Assembly (NCBI GenBank): GCA_019925795.1
Contig: CM034314.1
Span: 98,265,264 to 98,329,263, forward strand
Reading direction: 5' to 3'
DNA: 64,000 nt
From: Dendrobium chrysotoxum
Taxonomy: Eukaryota; Streptophyta; Magnoliopsida; Asparagales; Orchidaceae
Made by a program: the position numbers and the translations under genes. Below are positions 24,255 to 35,333 of the stretch, one piece after another (the stretch's first letter is position 1; the number at the start of each line of letters is the position of its first letter). Under the pieces are notes generated by a model. That model was not told where the DNA came from. It searched no databases and saw nothing but the letters and a program-made list of their open reading frames with translations.

Positions 24255-27200
24255 ATGGCTGGGAAACTTCTGTTCTCTGTTGACCGAGACCTCCAAGTCG
24301 AAGAGTTAATTCATAGCAGTGTGATTCAGTTTGGGATGGGTTTCAAGACTCTGAAACTGTCTGTTAATGGTGGAACAATCATTAATCTCGCTGCTGAGGG
24401 CGAGAATGGTCCAGTAGTGGAACTAGCTGTGGGAGCTACGAGTGACCTTCCCCCAGTGTTGGAACTGGCAGCAGGTGCTACCCTTACACCTTCTGCACCC
24501 TCAGTCCAGAGTCAGGACAAGAAAATTGAAGTAAAGTCTACTGTTGAAAAAGGATCTTCTAGTTCTGCAGCACTGTTTGTCACTAAGAGTGCTAGGAAGA
24601 ACTACCTGAGAAGGATAAGGAAGAAAATTACTAAGTCAAGGAAGATAGCTGAACAGAAAGCCTTGAGTTTAGTTGAGCCTGAGGCTGCTGAGGAGCTGCC
24701 TATCCCTGCCTCTTCTCCACTCCTGAAAGGGAGTCGTTTTCACCCCCTCGCAGCTGCTGCAGGGGAGGAGAGAGTCACACGGATTGCTAGCTCTCCACCT
24801 AGCCCAGTCGACTACACTGTTAAGAGAACCACCAGGGAGAAGAACACTTTGAGAACTAGGATGTTAAGGAACATCATTCACACCTGTGCTGCTGAGACAG
24901 GTCAAACCAAAGAACAATATGTAAGACACCTGAAGGGGGTGATCTCACATAAACTTGAGAAAGAAGTTCTGAAAGAAGAAAAATCTGAAGCAAGAAACCT
25001 GACTCCTCAGTCAGTGAGGAGAAACAAAAAGTTCGTTAAACAACCAGTTGCTTCAGTATTAGTGGATGGATATCATTGGGTGCCTCGTCTCCCAACTGCT
25101 AAAACTGAGGAGATAGTTTTAACTGGGTCTGGTAGGAGTCACCCTCTCAGTGGTAGACCTCCAGTTCCCCCTTCAAGACTCTCAAAGTTGGCCCCTGTGA
25201 TAGCCAAATCAAAAGAGATCGTCAAAGATTTACAACCAGTTGATGTTAAGGGCAAGAGGCCCATACTTTTGGATGAACCTTATGTGCCAATGAAGATAAG
25301 CAGAACTGTTGGGATTCAGATTAGAGAGACACCAGTTCAGTCATCAACTCAGTTACCAGTCCAGTCACCTGTTAAGGTCCCCCGACTCCTTATTCAGGGA
25401 TGTGAGGATTCTCCTCAGATTGATGTTGGAGTTCCTACAAGTCAAACTCCTTCGTCACCTGTTAAGTTAGATATCCCTCACCTTATTGAGGATGTCACCC
25501 TCACGACTACCGACCCCGGGACAGTCGGAGGGGAGGGGACAGAACTTGAGGATGATCAAGAAATGTTGGATCAGTTAGTGGCAGAACCTACTGCTGATGA
25601 CTTGAAAATTCAAGAGGTCCTCACCCAGTTCGGAGATGAGGAATTTGAAGAGATGATTAACTATAAGGGATACCTACCAATCGACCTTGAATCAATTGAG
25701 GGTAGGCCGGTCGATGAGGTGGTACAAGAAATAAGGGACATACTCAAAAACAAGGCAATTGAAGCCTTTGATCCAGAAGCAGATGATCTGATGGAAGAAG
25801 ATTCAGCTGGGAACATTTGTATGGTTGAGACCAGAGCATCAAATAAAGATGCTGAGCCTTCAAGACACCGATCTGATAAAGAAGAAGCCTCTGCAGCAGT
25901 AGATTCAGACTCTGATGGATCAATTAAATTGAATGAGAAAGATGAATACATCAAGAGTCTGGAGAGCAAAATTGAACAGATGATGCTTAGAATGGAACGG
26001 ATGCAAAATCAGATGATCAAGGTACAGCAATCTCAATCCGAGCAGTTGCAACCTACAACACACACAGTGGGTGAGCACAGCAGGAAAACAGAATCAAGTC
26101 CTAGAACTCCAGAGGTTGCTTCCCCAACCTCTCCAGCCGACAAAGATATCCGCCAGATGATTGAAACCCAAGTAAGGGAGGCCTTAGCCCATTCTCAAGG
26201 GACTGTATCCATTCCAAAGGGTAGACCCTATCCTGAAGAATATGATTCAGTTTCTTATCCTAAAGGCTTTGTGCCACCTTCATTCAAAGTTTTTAGTGGG
26301 TTAGAAAACCCAAGACAGCACCTGGCCCACTTCCGAGCGAGTTGTTGCAACGCAGGAGGGTCAGATGCTCTACTCTTTCGCCAGTTTGTGAGTAGTCTAT
26401 CCGGTATTGCTTTTGAGTGGTACGCAGATTTACCTAATGGTTCAGTGAAAACATTCACAGAGCTCGAGAGTCTATTCTTAAAGAGATTCTCAGGAGCTCA
26501 GCAGCGTGTAACCGTTGGTGATCTCGTCATCGAAAAACAAAAACCGGGAGAGTCTTTGGTTGAGTACATCTTGAGATGGCGAAATCTCTCGATGAAGTGT
26601 GAACCCCAGTTGCAAGAGCAACATGCAGTGGAGATTCTTTTAAAGAACATCCACGGGCCTATTGCTTTTCTCCTGAAGGGTTTCACTATCAAAACCTTCG
26701 AAAAACTTTTGAATAAGGCTAGTAATCTACAGGAAGAGGCTTCCAAAATGCCATTCCTGAAGGATTCTACCGAGGAAAAGAAAGCTAGCAAACCATTGAA
26801 ATCTTTTGAAAAGAGAACAGCAATGGTTTCAGCTGTTGATAAGGGGAAGAAACCAATGAATGTTCAGTCCAGTAATTCTCCAACACAACAAACTCAGAAA
26901 TCTCCACCTTTTCAGGTAACTTCTCAACCCACAAGAGATTCTCACCCGATTTCTTTTAAAGAGAGATTGGCTCGTACATATCCATTTAAAAGGGAGTCAG
27001 TGAGAAAGATCTTTAAAAGTCTTCAGAAGAAGCCAGATTTTCGATTGCCGGAGGCCAAGAAGCCGGAAGAGGCAAATAAGAAGGATGATCCAACTTTTTG
27101 CCCCTACCATCGCATGTTAGGCCACACAATCGAAGACTGCATCGTCTTCAAAGATTGGCTAGAAAAGAACTTCCGTCAAGGTAATATTATAATTCCAAAG

Positions 27201-29102
27201 GAGTACCTGGTCGATCCGGATCAGGGGTCTGTCAAATCTATCTCAGGTATGAATTCTAACTCTTCTCTGTCCATTGAAGATGGTTGGGATATAGCACTAT
27301 CCCGGGCATTTAAAAAGTCGATTAATAAATCTTTTCGTCTTTCTCAACAGTTACCGACGAGAGCCCGGGACCCGATCTGGGAGGTTGACCTCGAGGCTTC
27401 GCAGGAGGACGTTGGGACAGTTTCCTCTCCAGTAGTCTTAGGAACTACTGTACTGAATAAAAATGAAAAGAGTGAACTTTCTGTAGAGAGGAAATTTGTT
27501 GATGAGAGATCTGTACAAGTGGTTGATGGTGGCTCAAAACCTCTGTCACCACTGAAATTATCTGACTTTTACTTTGCCCCATCAAAGGCAAAGGGTCGAA
27601 AATTAAATAAAAAGTCTGATCCTTCTGCCCATATTTTGATGATTAATGTTGAGAATGAAAATATAAATGACTCTTCTGTTGAAAATAATCAAGAACAAGT
27701 TGAGATCAATCAAGAAATTCAAACACTTAACTCTCCAGATTTGACTCTTCAAGAGAGAAACGAATCTGATGTCTTATCAGATAGTGAAACTCCTGAAATT
27801 AACTTTCAAGGGAGTCCTGTCGTGATAGACTTTTCAGATTCAGACTCTCGCTCAGATAACGACAATCAATCGCCTAAGGAGAGCGTAGACTCCCCTGTAG
27901 TTTGTTCTTCCGATGAAGTCATGCAAGTACAACTACGTGGTGGGAAGGTCTTACCCCCTAGGCTACCTCCTCAGGATAAAGGAAAACAAGTTGTTTCTGA
28001 TGATCCAATTCAAATCCCCGCTCAACAATCAACTCCAATTCTTTCAAATCCACCGGGTCCCAACGTTAATGTTCCAAGTGTTGATTACAATGTCTTAGCT
28101 CACCTTAGGAAGTTGCCTGCCAAATTGAGCATTTATGATGCCCTTGTCCTTTCAAAAGAGATGAGGGAGACTCTGATTAAAGCACTTCTCGACCCAGAGA
28201 TTTGCTTAGCTCAATTGGCCTCAACTTCCGAGGAAGAGGCTTTGTACTTTAAAGAAATTCCTGGGGTTACCTTCTCTGATGAAGATTTACTCCTTGGAAC
28301 TACCGACCACAATCGTCCACTTTACATCACAGTAAATGTGGGCAAGTTTAAGTTATCAAGAGTTCTAGTTGACCCGGGTGCATCGGTCAACGTGATGAAC
28401 ATAAAGACTCTCGCATACCTTAGAATTGATACTAGCAAGCTCTCAACTGATAAGTTAGTGCTTCGTGGGTTCAATGAGAAGGGCGAGAAGGCTTTAGGTT
28501 CAGTTACCCTTCTTCTAGAGATAGGAGAATTGAAAACTGAAGCGAAATTTCATATAATTGATTCGGCAACGTCCTTTAACGCGCTCCTAAGAAGGCCCTG
28601 GATCCATGAATATAGGATGGTTCCTTCTACCCTACATCAATGCATCAAGTACCAACGAGATGGCATTGAGTTTGAAATTAAGGGTGATCTGCAACCATTC
28701 TCTATTCACGAGATCGGGATCTACGAGGATGCAGCGTACTACGTACCTAAAGGGTCCACTACTTGTTCTAAAGTAGAGATCAATGTCAAGGAGGAAAAGG
28801 TAGAAAGTCAAGGTTCAAAAGCAATTCAAAGATTGAGAAAAGAAAAAGTCAAAAATCAAAAGAGACAAAACTCAAGCAGTGAAGACGACGTCGAGCGTGT
28901 GATCTTTAGGCCTCCAAATATTGTACCTCAAAGAGGTGGGAGGATGGCCCAAAGAGCACGCGGTCGAGGTCGCCCTTCAATTGAAAAAAGAAATTCCCCG
29001 ATCTATGTCGAACTTGAAACAAGTTCTGATGAGGATTCAAGAAAAAGGGGTGCCAGATTTGCTTTTGACTATACAAAAAATCAATCCTCCTCCGAAGTTT
29101 GA
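24255..29102 (+). CDS. gag-pro: Ogre gag-protease polyprotein with long N-terminal extension
   Basis: The ORF is open from 24183, but the first ATG is at 24255, giving 1615 codons. Residues 1-650 have no family I recognise; they include a Lys/Arg-rich stretch near residues 115-135 and a likely coiled coil at about 560-600. The retrotransposon gag domain covers about 658-828. A Tat-type zinc-binding motif CPYHRMLGHTIEDC lies at 949-962 (CX2HX4HX4C). An acidic Ser-rich linker follows, then an aspartic protease with catalytic DPGAS at 1373-1377. Near the C-terminus ARGRGRPS resembles an AT-hook. Gag would form the particle and protease would cleave it. Ogre elements usually carry a separate ORF before gag; here such a region may be fused to gag (inference). 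The frame ends TGA at 29100, and pol continues in another frame. Confidence 0.88.
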   Translation: MAGKLLFSVDRDLQVEELIHSSVIQFGMGFKTLKLSVNGGTIINLAAEGENGPVVELAVGATSDLPPVLELAAGATLTPSAPSVQSQDKKIEVKSTVEKGSSSSAALFVTKSARKNYLRRIRKKITKSRKIAEQKALSLVEPEAAEELPIPASSPLLKGSRFHPLAAAAGEERVTRIASSPPSPVDYTVKRTTREKNTLRTRMLRNIIHTCAAETGQTKEQYVRHLKGVISHKLEKEVLKEEKSEARNLTPQSVRRNKKFVKQPVASVLVDGYHWVPRLPTAKTEEIVLTGSGRSHPLSGRPPVPPSRLSKLAPVIAKSKEIVKDLQPVDVKGKRPILLDEPYVPMKISRTVGIQIRETPVQSSTQLPVQSPVKVPRLLIQGCEDSPQIDVGVPTSQTPSSPVKLDIPHLIEDVTLTTTDPGTVGGEGTELEDDQEMLDQLVAEPTADDLKIQEVLTQFGDEEFEEMINYKGYLPIDLESIEGRPVDEVVQEIRDILKNKAIEAFDPEADDLMEEDSAGNICMVETRASNKDAEPSRHRSDKEEASAAVDSDSDGSIKLNEKDEYIKSLESKIEQMMLRMERMQNQMIKVQQSQSEQLQPTTHTVGEHSRKTESSPRTPEVASPTSPADKDIRQMIETQVREALAHSQGTVSIPKGRPYPEEYDSVSYPKGFVPPSFKVFSGLENPRQHLAHFRASCCNAGGSDALLFRQFVSSLSGIAFEWYADLPNGSVKTFTELESLFLKRFSGAQQRVTVGDLVIEKQKPGESLVEYILRWRNLSMKCEPQLQEQHAVEILLKNIHGPIAFLLKGFTIKTFEKLLNKASNLQEEASKMPFLKDSTEEKKASKPLKSFEKRTAMVSAVDKGKKPMNVQSSNSPTQQTQKSPPFQVTSQPTRDSHPISFKERLARTYPFKRESVRKIFKSLQKKPDFRLPEAKKPEEANKKDDPTFCPYHRMLGHTIEDCIVFKDWLEKNFRQGNIIIPKEYLVDPDQGSVKSISGMNSNSSLSIEDGWDIALSRAFKKSINKSFRLSQQLPTRARDPIWEVDLEASQEDVGTVSSPVVLGTTVLNKNEKSELSVERKFVDERSVQVVDGGSKPLSPLKLSDFYFAPSKAKGRKLNKKSDPSAHILMINVENENINDSSVENNQEQVEINQEIQTLNSPDLTLQERNESDVLSDSETPEINFQGSPVVIDFSDSDSRSDNDNQSPKESVDSPVVCSSDEVMQVQLRGGKVLPPRLPPQDKGKQVVSDDPIQIPAQQSTPILSNPPGPNVNVPSVDYNVLAHLRKLPAKLSIYDALVLSKEMRETLIKALLDPEICLAQLASTSEEEALYFKEIPGVTFSDEDLLLGTTDHNRPLYITVNVGKFKLSRVLVDPGASVNVMNIKTLAYLRIDTSKLSTDKLVLRGFNEKGEKALGSVTLLLEIGELKTEAKFHIIDSATSFNALLRRPWIHEYRMVPSTLHQCIKYQRDGIEFEIKGDLQPFSIHEIGIYEDAAYYVPKGSTTCSKVEINVKEEKVESQGSKAIQRLRKEKVKNQKRQNSSSEDDVERVIFRPPNIVPQRGGRMAQRARGRGRPSIEKRNSPIYVELETSSDEDSRKRGARFAFDYTKNQSSSEV

Positions 29103-29847
29103 TCTCACTTTAGAATCGGATAGCGACCAGGAGGATACAAAATTAAATATTCAAAGTGACGAACCTGAATTGAGCTTGTATGAAAAGCTTAATAGAACGG
29201 TTGAATCCTTAACCTTAACCCCACTGTCTGCTGACAGGGTCTCAGGGTTAGTAATTAAGGATGCTCCGAACTTAGATGGAGAAGTAAGGAAAGCCAAGAA
29301 GTTCTTCCCTGGCTCTTCCTCTTCAAGGAATGAAGATGATGTAATCCTTGAAGAGGCAAATTTTAATGAATTAATGGAATTACCTTTTGGCTATTTTCCT
29401 GCTGGTGTTAAGTCTCTTATTTCTAAAGGTTTTGCTCCGAGTCAATGGACTAAGGGTCAAGCTAGATACCACGAAAGTCTTTGGAATTCAAAATTTAATA
29501 AACATTGGACCAGTGGTATCGGTTTTAATACCGTTAGGTCATTTGACGATGACGAATTTTGTCTAATGATAACTAGTCGTCCTGAATTTAAAAATGTCCC
29601 TACTGAAGTCATTGATTCGTTCGATGGACTTTGTTTGGAGACTTTTGATGATTCTGACGAACTTCAAGTTCGGGATGCACCCCCCGAATTCGAAGAAGAA
29701 ATTAAATCAACAGTCGATGAACTTAAAAAAATCAATCTTGGAACAGAGGATGACCCTCGCCCCACTTTCATAAGTTCTTTGTTGAGTGAGGATGAGTCTA
29801 AAGATCTAATTCAACTTCTATCCGAGTTTAAAGATTGCTTCGCCTAG
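29059..29847 (+). pseudogene. pol: Ogre pol N-terminal linker, in +1 frame relative to gag
   Basis: The frame is open from 28921, but sequence resembling Tat pol starts only near 29059, where the gag frame is about to end. The segment is acidic and ends with the stretch preceding RT in this lineage (around 'PRPTFISSLL'). The shift from gag can be explained by an intron (Ogre elements have one between protease and RT), by programmed +1 frameshifting, or by a one-base indel near the A-run at 29072-29079. It ends at TAG 29845-29847, a position where relatives have Trp. The same frame reopens immediately at 29848, so a single substitution is the likely cause. Confidence 0.75.
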
Positions 29848-32800
29848 ACATACGACGAAATGCCGGGGTTGTCCGCTGACGTAGCAGTCCATAAACTTGG
29901 AATCCGGCATGATGCCATTCCTGTCAAGCAAGCTCCACGACGTATGCGTCTGGAGATCGAACAACAAGTCGTTTCTGAAGTCAAGAAGTTGGCAGAGGCT
30001 AGATTTATTCGAGAAGAACAATATCCTTCTTGGGTAGCCAGCGTCGTGCCAGTTCGAAAGAAAAATGGTCAAATCCGGGTCTGTGTTGACTATAGAGACT
30101 TGAACAAGGCATGTCCTAAGGATGAATTTCCTTTGCCAATCCCAGAACTCATGGTGGACATTGCTTCTTCGCATGTTGTTTTCTCCTTTATGGATGGCTC
30201 GTCTGGTTATAATCAAATCAAGATGGCCCCAGAAGATGAGAGAAACACTGCATTCAGAAGTCCTATAGGGATCTTTTGTTATAAAGTGATGCCCTTTGGC
30301 CTCAAAAATGCTGGTGCAACCTACCAGCGGGCCATGACTCATATCTTTGATGACTTAATACATAATCAAGTCGAATGTTACATCGACGATTTAGTTGTCA
30401 AGAGTAGAGTGAAAGAGGCTCATCTTTATGATTTAAGAACCGTTTTCGAGCGGTTGCGCCGCTACGACCTTAAAATGAATCCCTTGAAGTGCGCTTTCGG
30501 CGTCACGTCAGGGAAATTCTTAGGTTTCGTAGTCAGGCACCGTGGAATCGAAATTGATCCTGCCAAAATTGAAGCTATCTTAAATATGCCGCCTCCTAAG
30601 AGTCTCACTCAACTGAGATCCCTCCAGGGCAGGCTGGCGTATATAAGAAGATTCATTTCTAATCTTTCTGGAAGATGTCAACCATTCTCTGTCCTAGCTA
30701 AAAAGGACGCTAAGTTCATTTGGGACGAGAAATGTCAAAATGCTTTCGAAAATATCAAACAATACCTGACAAATCCGCCAGTTTTGGCAGCCCCCATTCC
30801 GGGAAGACCCTTAATCCTTTACACAGCAGCCCTTGACGAGTCTCTCGGGGCTCTTCTAGCTCAAATCAATGACGATGGGAAAGAGAATGCCCTCTACTAC
30901 CTGAGTCGGAGATTACTTCCAACGGAAATTCGATACCCTGCAATTGAGAAACATTGCCTAGCCTTAGTCTTTGCAGCACAAAAACTAAGACATTACATGC
31001 TTTCTCATCAGGTCAGTCTGATTTCCAGTGTCAACCCCCTACAATATCTTATGACCCGGCCCACGTTGTCAGGACGTCTGGCTCGTTGGTCTATGATATT
31101 GTTACAATTTGAAATCACTTTCATTCCCCTGCGTGCTGTGAAAGGGCAGGCCGTCGCCGACTTCCTTGCGGCACACCCGCTACCGGCGGAATCTCCTCTA
31201 AATGATGATTTACCCGACGAGCAAATCATGAGTTTCGAGGAATCCAATGTTCAAACTTGGGAAATGTATTTTGATGGTGCAGCATCCTCTCAAAGGGGCA
31301 AAACACCTCAATCTACTATTCCTGGGAAAGCCGGAGTCGGTCTGGTTTTCATAACACCGGATAAGGGAATGATGCACTTTTCCTACCATTTATCAGAACC
31401 TTGTACGAACAACGAAGCTGAGTACGAAGCTTTGATAACTGGTCTGGAACTTACAATCCTAATGGAGATTAAAGAGATTAAGATCTATGGTGACTCTCAA
31501 CTGGTGATCAACCAAGTTGCAGGGACCTATAAGGTTTTGAATCCTAAACTCCTGAAATATCATCAATACACAATGCACCTACTAGAGAAAATTCTCATTG
31601 TAACTATGTATAGGGTTCCTCGTGGAAGCAATTCCTCGGCAGATGCCCTAGCAAAGCTTGCAAAGGAATTTGCTTGCCCAGAAGAAGATTTCATCCCTAT
31701 AGAAGTTCAAGGTCGTCAAGTCATGTCCCCTGTAGACATGGAATACCTCAACAATCAATCTTCCCAGGTCCTCTCTACATCTTCAGCAGTCGATGAAGAA
31801 CAAGATTGGAGACAACCAATAATCAAATATTTGCAAGAAGGCAAGCTTCCCCACGACAGGTCTCTTGCCAATCAAATTAAGAAACGTGCCCTATCATATG
31901 CACTAGTCAACGATACGTTGTACCGACGATCGTTCGATCAGATGTGGCTCAGTTGTTTAGACAAACAAGAGACCCTGAAGATCGTTAACGAAGTCCATGC
32001 TGTACTGTGCGGTGCTCATCAATCGGGTCCTAAGATGAAAATGAAAATCAAAAGACTTGGTTACTATTGGCCTACGATGATTGACGATTGCATGAAAATT
32101 GCAAAATGTTGTCATCAATGCCAAGTTCATGGTGTGGTTTTACATCAGCCGCCTAATGTGTTGCATCCTAAGATAGCCTCGTGGCCCTTCGAAAGTTGGG
32201 GAACGGATATCGTCGGGCCAATTGACCCTCCTTCTTCAAGGGGTCATCGCTTCATTTTAGCAGCGACTGATTACTTTTCAAAGTGGGCAGAAGCAGTACC
32301 ACTAAGAAATGTAACATCACATCATGTAATGAAATTCTTTCGTGACCATATCGTATATCGATTCGGCGTGCCTCGCAGAATCATATCCGATAATGGGTCC
32401 GCTTTCAAGTCTACAAAAATCAATAATTTTGCAAGTCGCCACGATATTGATTGGAGATACTCAACAATCTATTACCCACGGGCTAATGGACTGGCTGAGG
32501 CCTTCAACAAAACCCTGGTACAAATCATCAAAAAGACCCTGGATGACAATAAACGTCAGTGGGATGAGAGGTTGGTGGAAGCTTTGTGGGCCTACAGGAC
32601 CACATATCGAACCCCGACTCAATCCACACCGTTTGCACTAGTGTATGGGTCCGAGGCCGTACTCCCTCTGGAAATTCAAATCCCTTCACTCAGAACTGCA
32701 GTCCAGAATCAAATCACAACAGAACAGAATGCACAACTTCGACTTGAAGAACTTGAGGGTCTTGAAGAACGTCGTCTCCAAGCCCAGCAAAATCTAGAAC

Positions 32801-33057
32801 TTTATAAAGCCAGAATGGTTCAAGCTCATGATAAGTTAGTGCGACCTAGAACCTTCCGAGTAGGCGACTTGGTCTTGGTTCTTCGGAGGCCTATCTTAGC
32901 CCACCGAAAGCTCGGTGGAAAGTTTGAACCAACCTAGGAAGGACCCTTCATAGTGGAAACAGTTTACGAAGGAGGCTCGTATCAGCTAGTGGATTGTAAA
33001 GGAGATCACCCAATGCTTCCTGTAAACGGGCGATTCCTGAAAAAATACTATGCTTGA
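29848..33057 (+). pseudogene. pol: Ogre pol: RT, RNase H, second RNase H, integrase
   Basis: Counting from the Met codon at 29860: RT with YIDD at 174-177, then RNase H. A second RNase H of archaeal type follows, with Asp at 472 (YFDGAAS), the acidic NNEAEYEAL, YGDSQLV and SSADALAKLA. Integrase has an HHCC zinc domain starting near residue 713 and the catalytic triad D783, D844, E880, with 35 residues between the last two. RT would copy the RNA from the tRNA-Arg primer, the RNases H would remove the RNA, and integrase would insert the DNA. A TAG at 32935-32937 interrupts the C-terminal tail, which stays readable to TGA at 33055-33057. This TAG and the one at 29845 both lie in CCTAGR contexts compatible with CHG deamination. 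All catalytic residues are kept, so inactivation looks recent. Confidence 0.9.
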
Positions 33058-33363
33058 TGTAGCTCGAATTTTGAATCAATAAAATCTTCAAATTTTGAAC
33101 TATTCAACTCAATTTTGTCCAAGTTTTCAAAATCCAAAATCAAAATTCAAAATTCGAAATCAAATTCAAAATGAATCAAAATCAATCAAATTTCAAATTC
33201 AAAACCAATTCGAATCAAATTCAAAACACATCACAGTTTTAAAACCCTTCAAATTCAAATTCGTCAAATCAAGTTTCAAATTCAAACATCTTTAAATTCA
33301 AGTTCAAAATCATTCAAATTTTAAATTCCAGAATTAAAATCTCAAACTCCAGAATTCAAACCC
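33058..33363 (+). repeat. Leader of the 3' untranslated region, 'ttcaaat'-rich
   Basis: Low-complexity sequence made of 'aaattcaaa / tcaaattc' words between the end of pol and the 49-bp array. It has an open frame of 66 codons that is compositionally biased and not credible as a gene. Confidence 0.6.
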
Positions 33364-33810
33364 GATCCTCTATACAGAGCAAGTTTCCTCTGTATATGAT
33401 CATTTCAAGCTCGATCCTCTATGTGAAGCAAGTTTCCTCTGTATATGATCATTCCAGACTCGATCCTCTATGTGGAGCAAGTTTCCTTCACATATGATCA
33501 TTCCAGTTGAGATCCTCTATATAGAGCAAGTTTCCTCTGTATATGATCATTCCAGACTCGATCCTCTATATAGAGCAAGTTTCCTCTATATATGATCATT
33601 CCAGACTCGATCCTCTATGTGGAGCAAGTTTCCTTCACATATGATCATTCCAGTTGAGATCCTCTATATAGAGCAAGTTTCCTCTGTATATGATCATTCC
33701 AGACTCGATCCTCTATATAGAGCAAGTTTCCTCTATATACGATCATGCCAGACTCGATCCTCTATGTGAAGCAAGTTTCCTTCACATACGATCACCCCAG
33801 ATCTGATTCT
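33364..33810 (+). repeat. 49-bp minisatellite, about 9 units
   Basis: Units start 'gatcctctat' at 33364, 33413, 33462 and so on at 49-bp spacing, each followed by 'gagcaagtttcct' and 'tatgatcattcca'. Within each unit 'tcctctatatagagca' and 'cctctgtatatga' give small dyads. Alternating subtypes (Ctgtatatg and Tcacatatg) suggest that higher-order pairs or triplets were duplicated. The array lies between pol and the 3' LTR. Confidence 0.9.
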
Positions 33811-35318
33811 GTGTAAAGCAATGCTTCCTTCTCACGGGATCATCCAGTTTTCTTTTCCTTAAGGTTAGATGTGAGTCATCGTGCTTTCTTTCCTTAGGAT
33901 TAGATCTACTAGTGGTGGAGTACGCCCTTCGTGGCACCATCCTAGCTTCTTCCAGTTTTCTTTTCCTTAAGGTTAGATGTGAGTCATCGTGCTTTCTCTC
34001 CTTAGGATTAGATCTACTAGTGATGGAGTACGCCTTCTGTGGTACCATCCTAGGTTTAAAATCCAGATTCGACCCTCTGTGGGAAGCAATGCTTCTTTCC
34101 CTCAGGGTCCTCCAGTCTTCTTTTCCCTAAGGACAGATGTGAGTCATCGTGCTTTCTTTCCTTAGGATTAGATCTACTAGTGATGGATAACGCCCTTTGT
34201 GGCACCATTCTAGTCTCAAATTCAAATCTTTGAGTCTGATCTCTTATAGGAAGCAATACTATCTTCCTATGAGATCATCCAGTTCTCTTTTCCTTAGAGT
34301 AAGCATTCTCCTTCTCTCAGGATTTAATTCCCAGTGATGGAGTAAGTCCTCTATGGCACCATCCTGGGTTTAATTCCAAAAATCAAATTCTCTTCTCCTC
34401 AAGGTTAGGCTTTTCTCCTTCCTTTAGGATTAGATTCCCCAGCGATGGAGTAAGTCCTCTATGGCACCGTCCTGGGTTTAATTTCAAAATCCAGTTCTCT
34501 CCTCCTTAGGGTAGGCATTTCTTCCTTCCCTTAGGATTTAATTCCCTAGTGATGGAATAAGTCCCCTGTGGCACCGTCCTGGAATCAATGTTAAATTCCA
34601 AAATTAAATTCTCTTCTCCTCAAGGTTAGGCTTTTCTCCTTCCTTTAGGATTAGACTCCCCAGTGATGGAATAAGTCCTCCATGGCACCGTCCTGGGTTT
34701 AATTTCAAAATCCAGTTCTCTCTTCCTTAGGGTAGGTTAGCCTTCCTTCCCTTGGGATTAGACTTCCTAGTGATGGAGTAAATCCTCTGTAGCATTGCTC
34801 AAGTATCAAAATTCAAACTTAATCCTCTATAGTTAGGAGTTCTTCCTTTCTATACGATCATCCAGGCCTTCCTTTCCTTAGGGATAGGTTTTCTTCCTTC
34901 TCCTAGGACTAGATCTACTAGTGGTAGAGTACGCTGCTTCAGCACTGCCCTAGTATCATTTCAACTCAATCTTCTAGGGCTAGGATTTCTTTCCCTTAGA
35001 TTCTTTTCAAATTCAATCTTCTTAGGGTAAGGTTTTCTTTTCCCTTAGAATCAAATCCGAATTCAATCCTTTATAGTTAGGAGTTCTTCCTTCCTATAGG
35101 ATCACCTAGGTTCCTCTACCCTTAAGGTTAGGATTCTCCTACCTTCAGGACCAGACCCACTAGTGGTAAAATATGCTTTTTCTAGCACTACCCTAGTATC
35201 TACTCAAACTCTGATTCCCAGGGATAAATTTATTTTTCCCTTAGGATCAAAACTCCAGACTTGACCATTCTATTCGGTCAACACCAATATGTGCAATAGA
35301 ACTACATTCTATTACACA
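33811..35318 (+). repeat. Second, ~120-bp degenerate tandem array before the 3' LTR
   Basis: Repeated theme: 'ttttccttaagg..ag', then 'ctttccttaggattagatctactagtgatggagta', then a 'gcaccatcctag' closer, with period about 110-130 bp and growing divergence towards 35230. Minus-strand frames through it are repeat artefacts. Such arrays in the 3' untranslated region are known for Ogre/Tat elements and can seed satellite DNA. Confidence 0.8.
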
Positions 35319-35333
35319 TATTGGGGGTCCATT
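35319..35333 (+). other. Candidate polypurine tract
   Basis: 'attgggggtccatt' lies immediately 5' of the 3' LTR start. The G-run is the only purine-rich stretch there and fits the position used to prime plus-strand DNA synthesis. It is short and interrupted, so the assignment rests mainly on position. Confidence 0.6.

Noticed and set aside
29845..29847. Programmed stop-codon readthrough before RT
   Set aside because: The TAG replaces a position where relatives have Trp, and a second TAG of the same type lies near the end of pol; point mutation is simpler, though sibling copies should be checked.
33364..33810. CRISPR-like regular spacing of 49-bp units
   Set aside because: The whole unit repeats with no unique spacers, and the context is a plant retrotransposon; it is a minisatellite.
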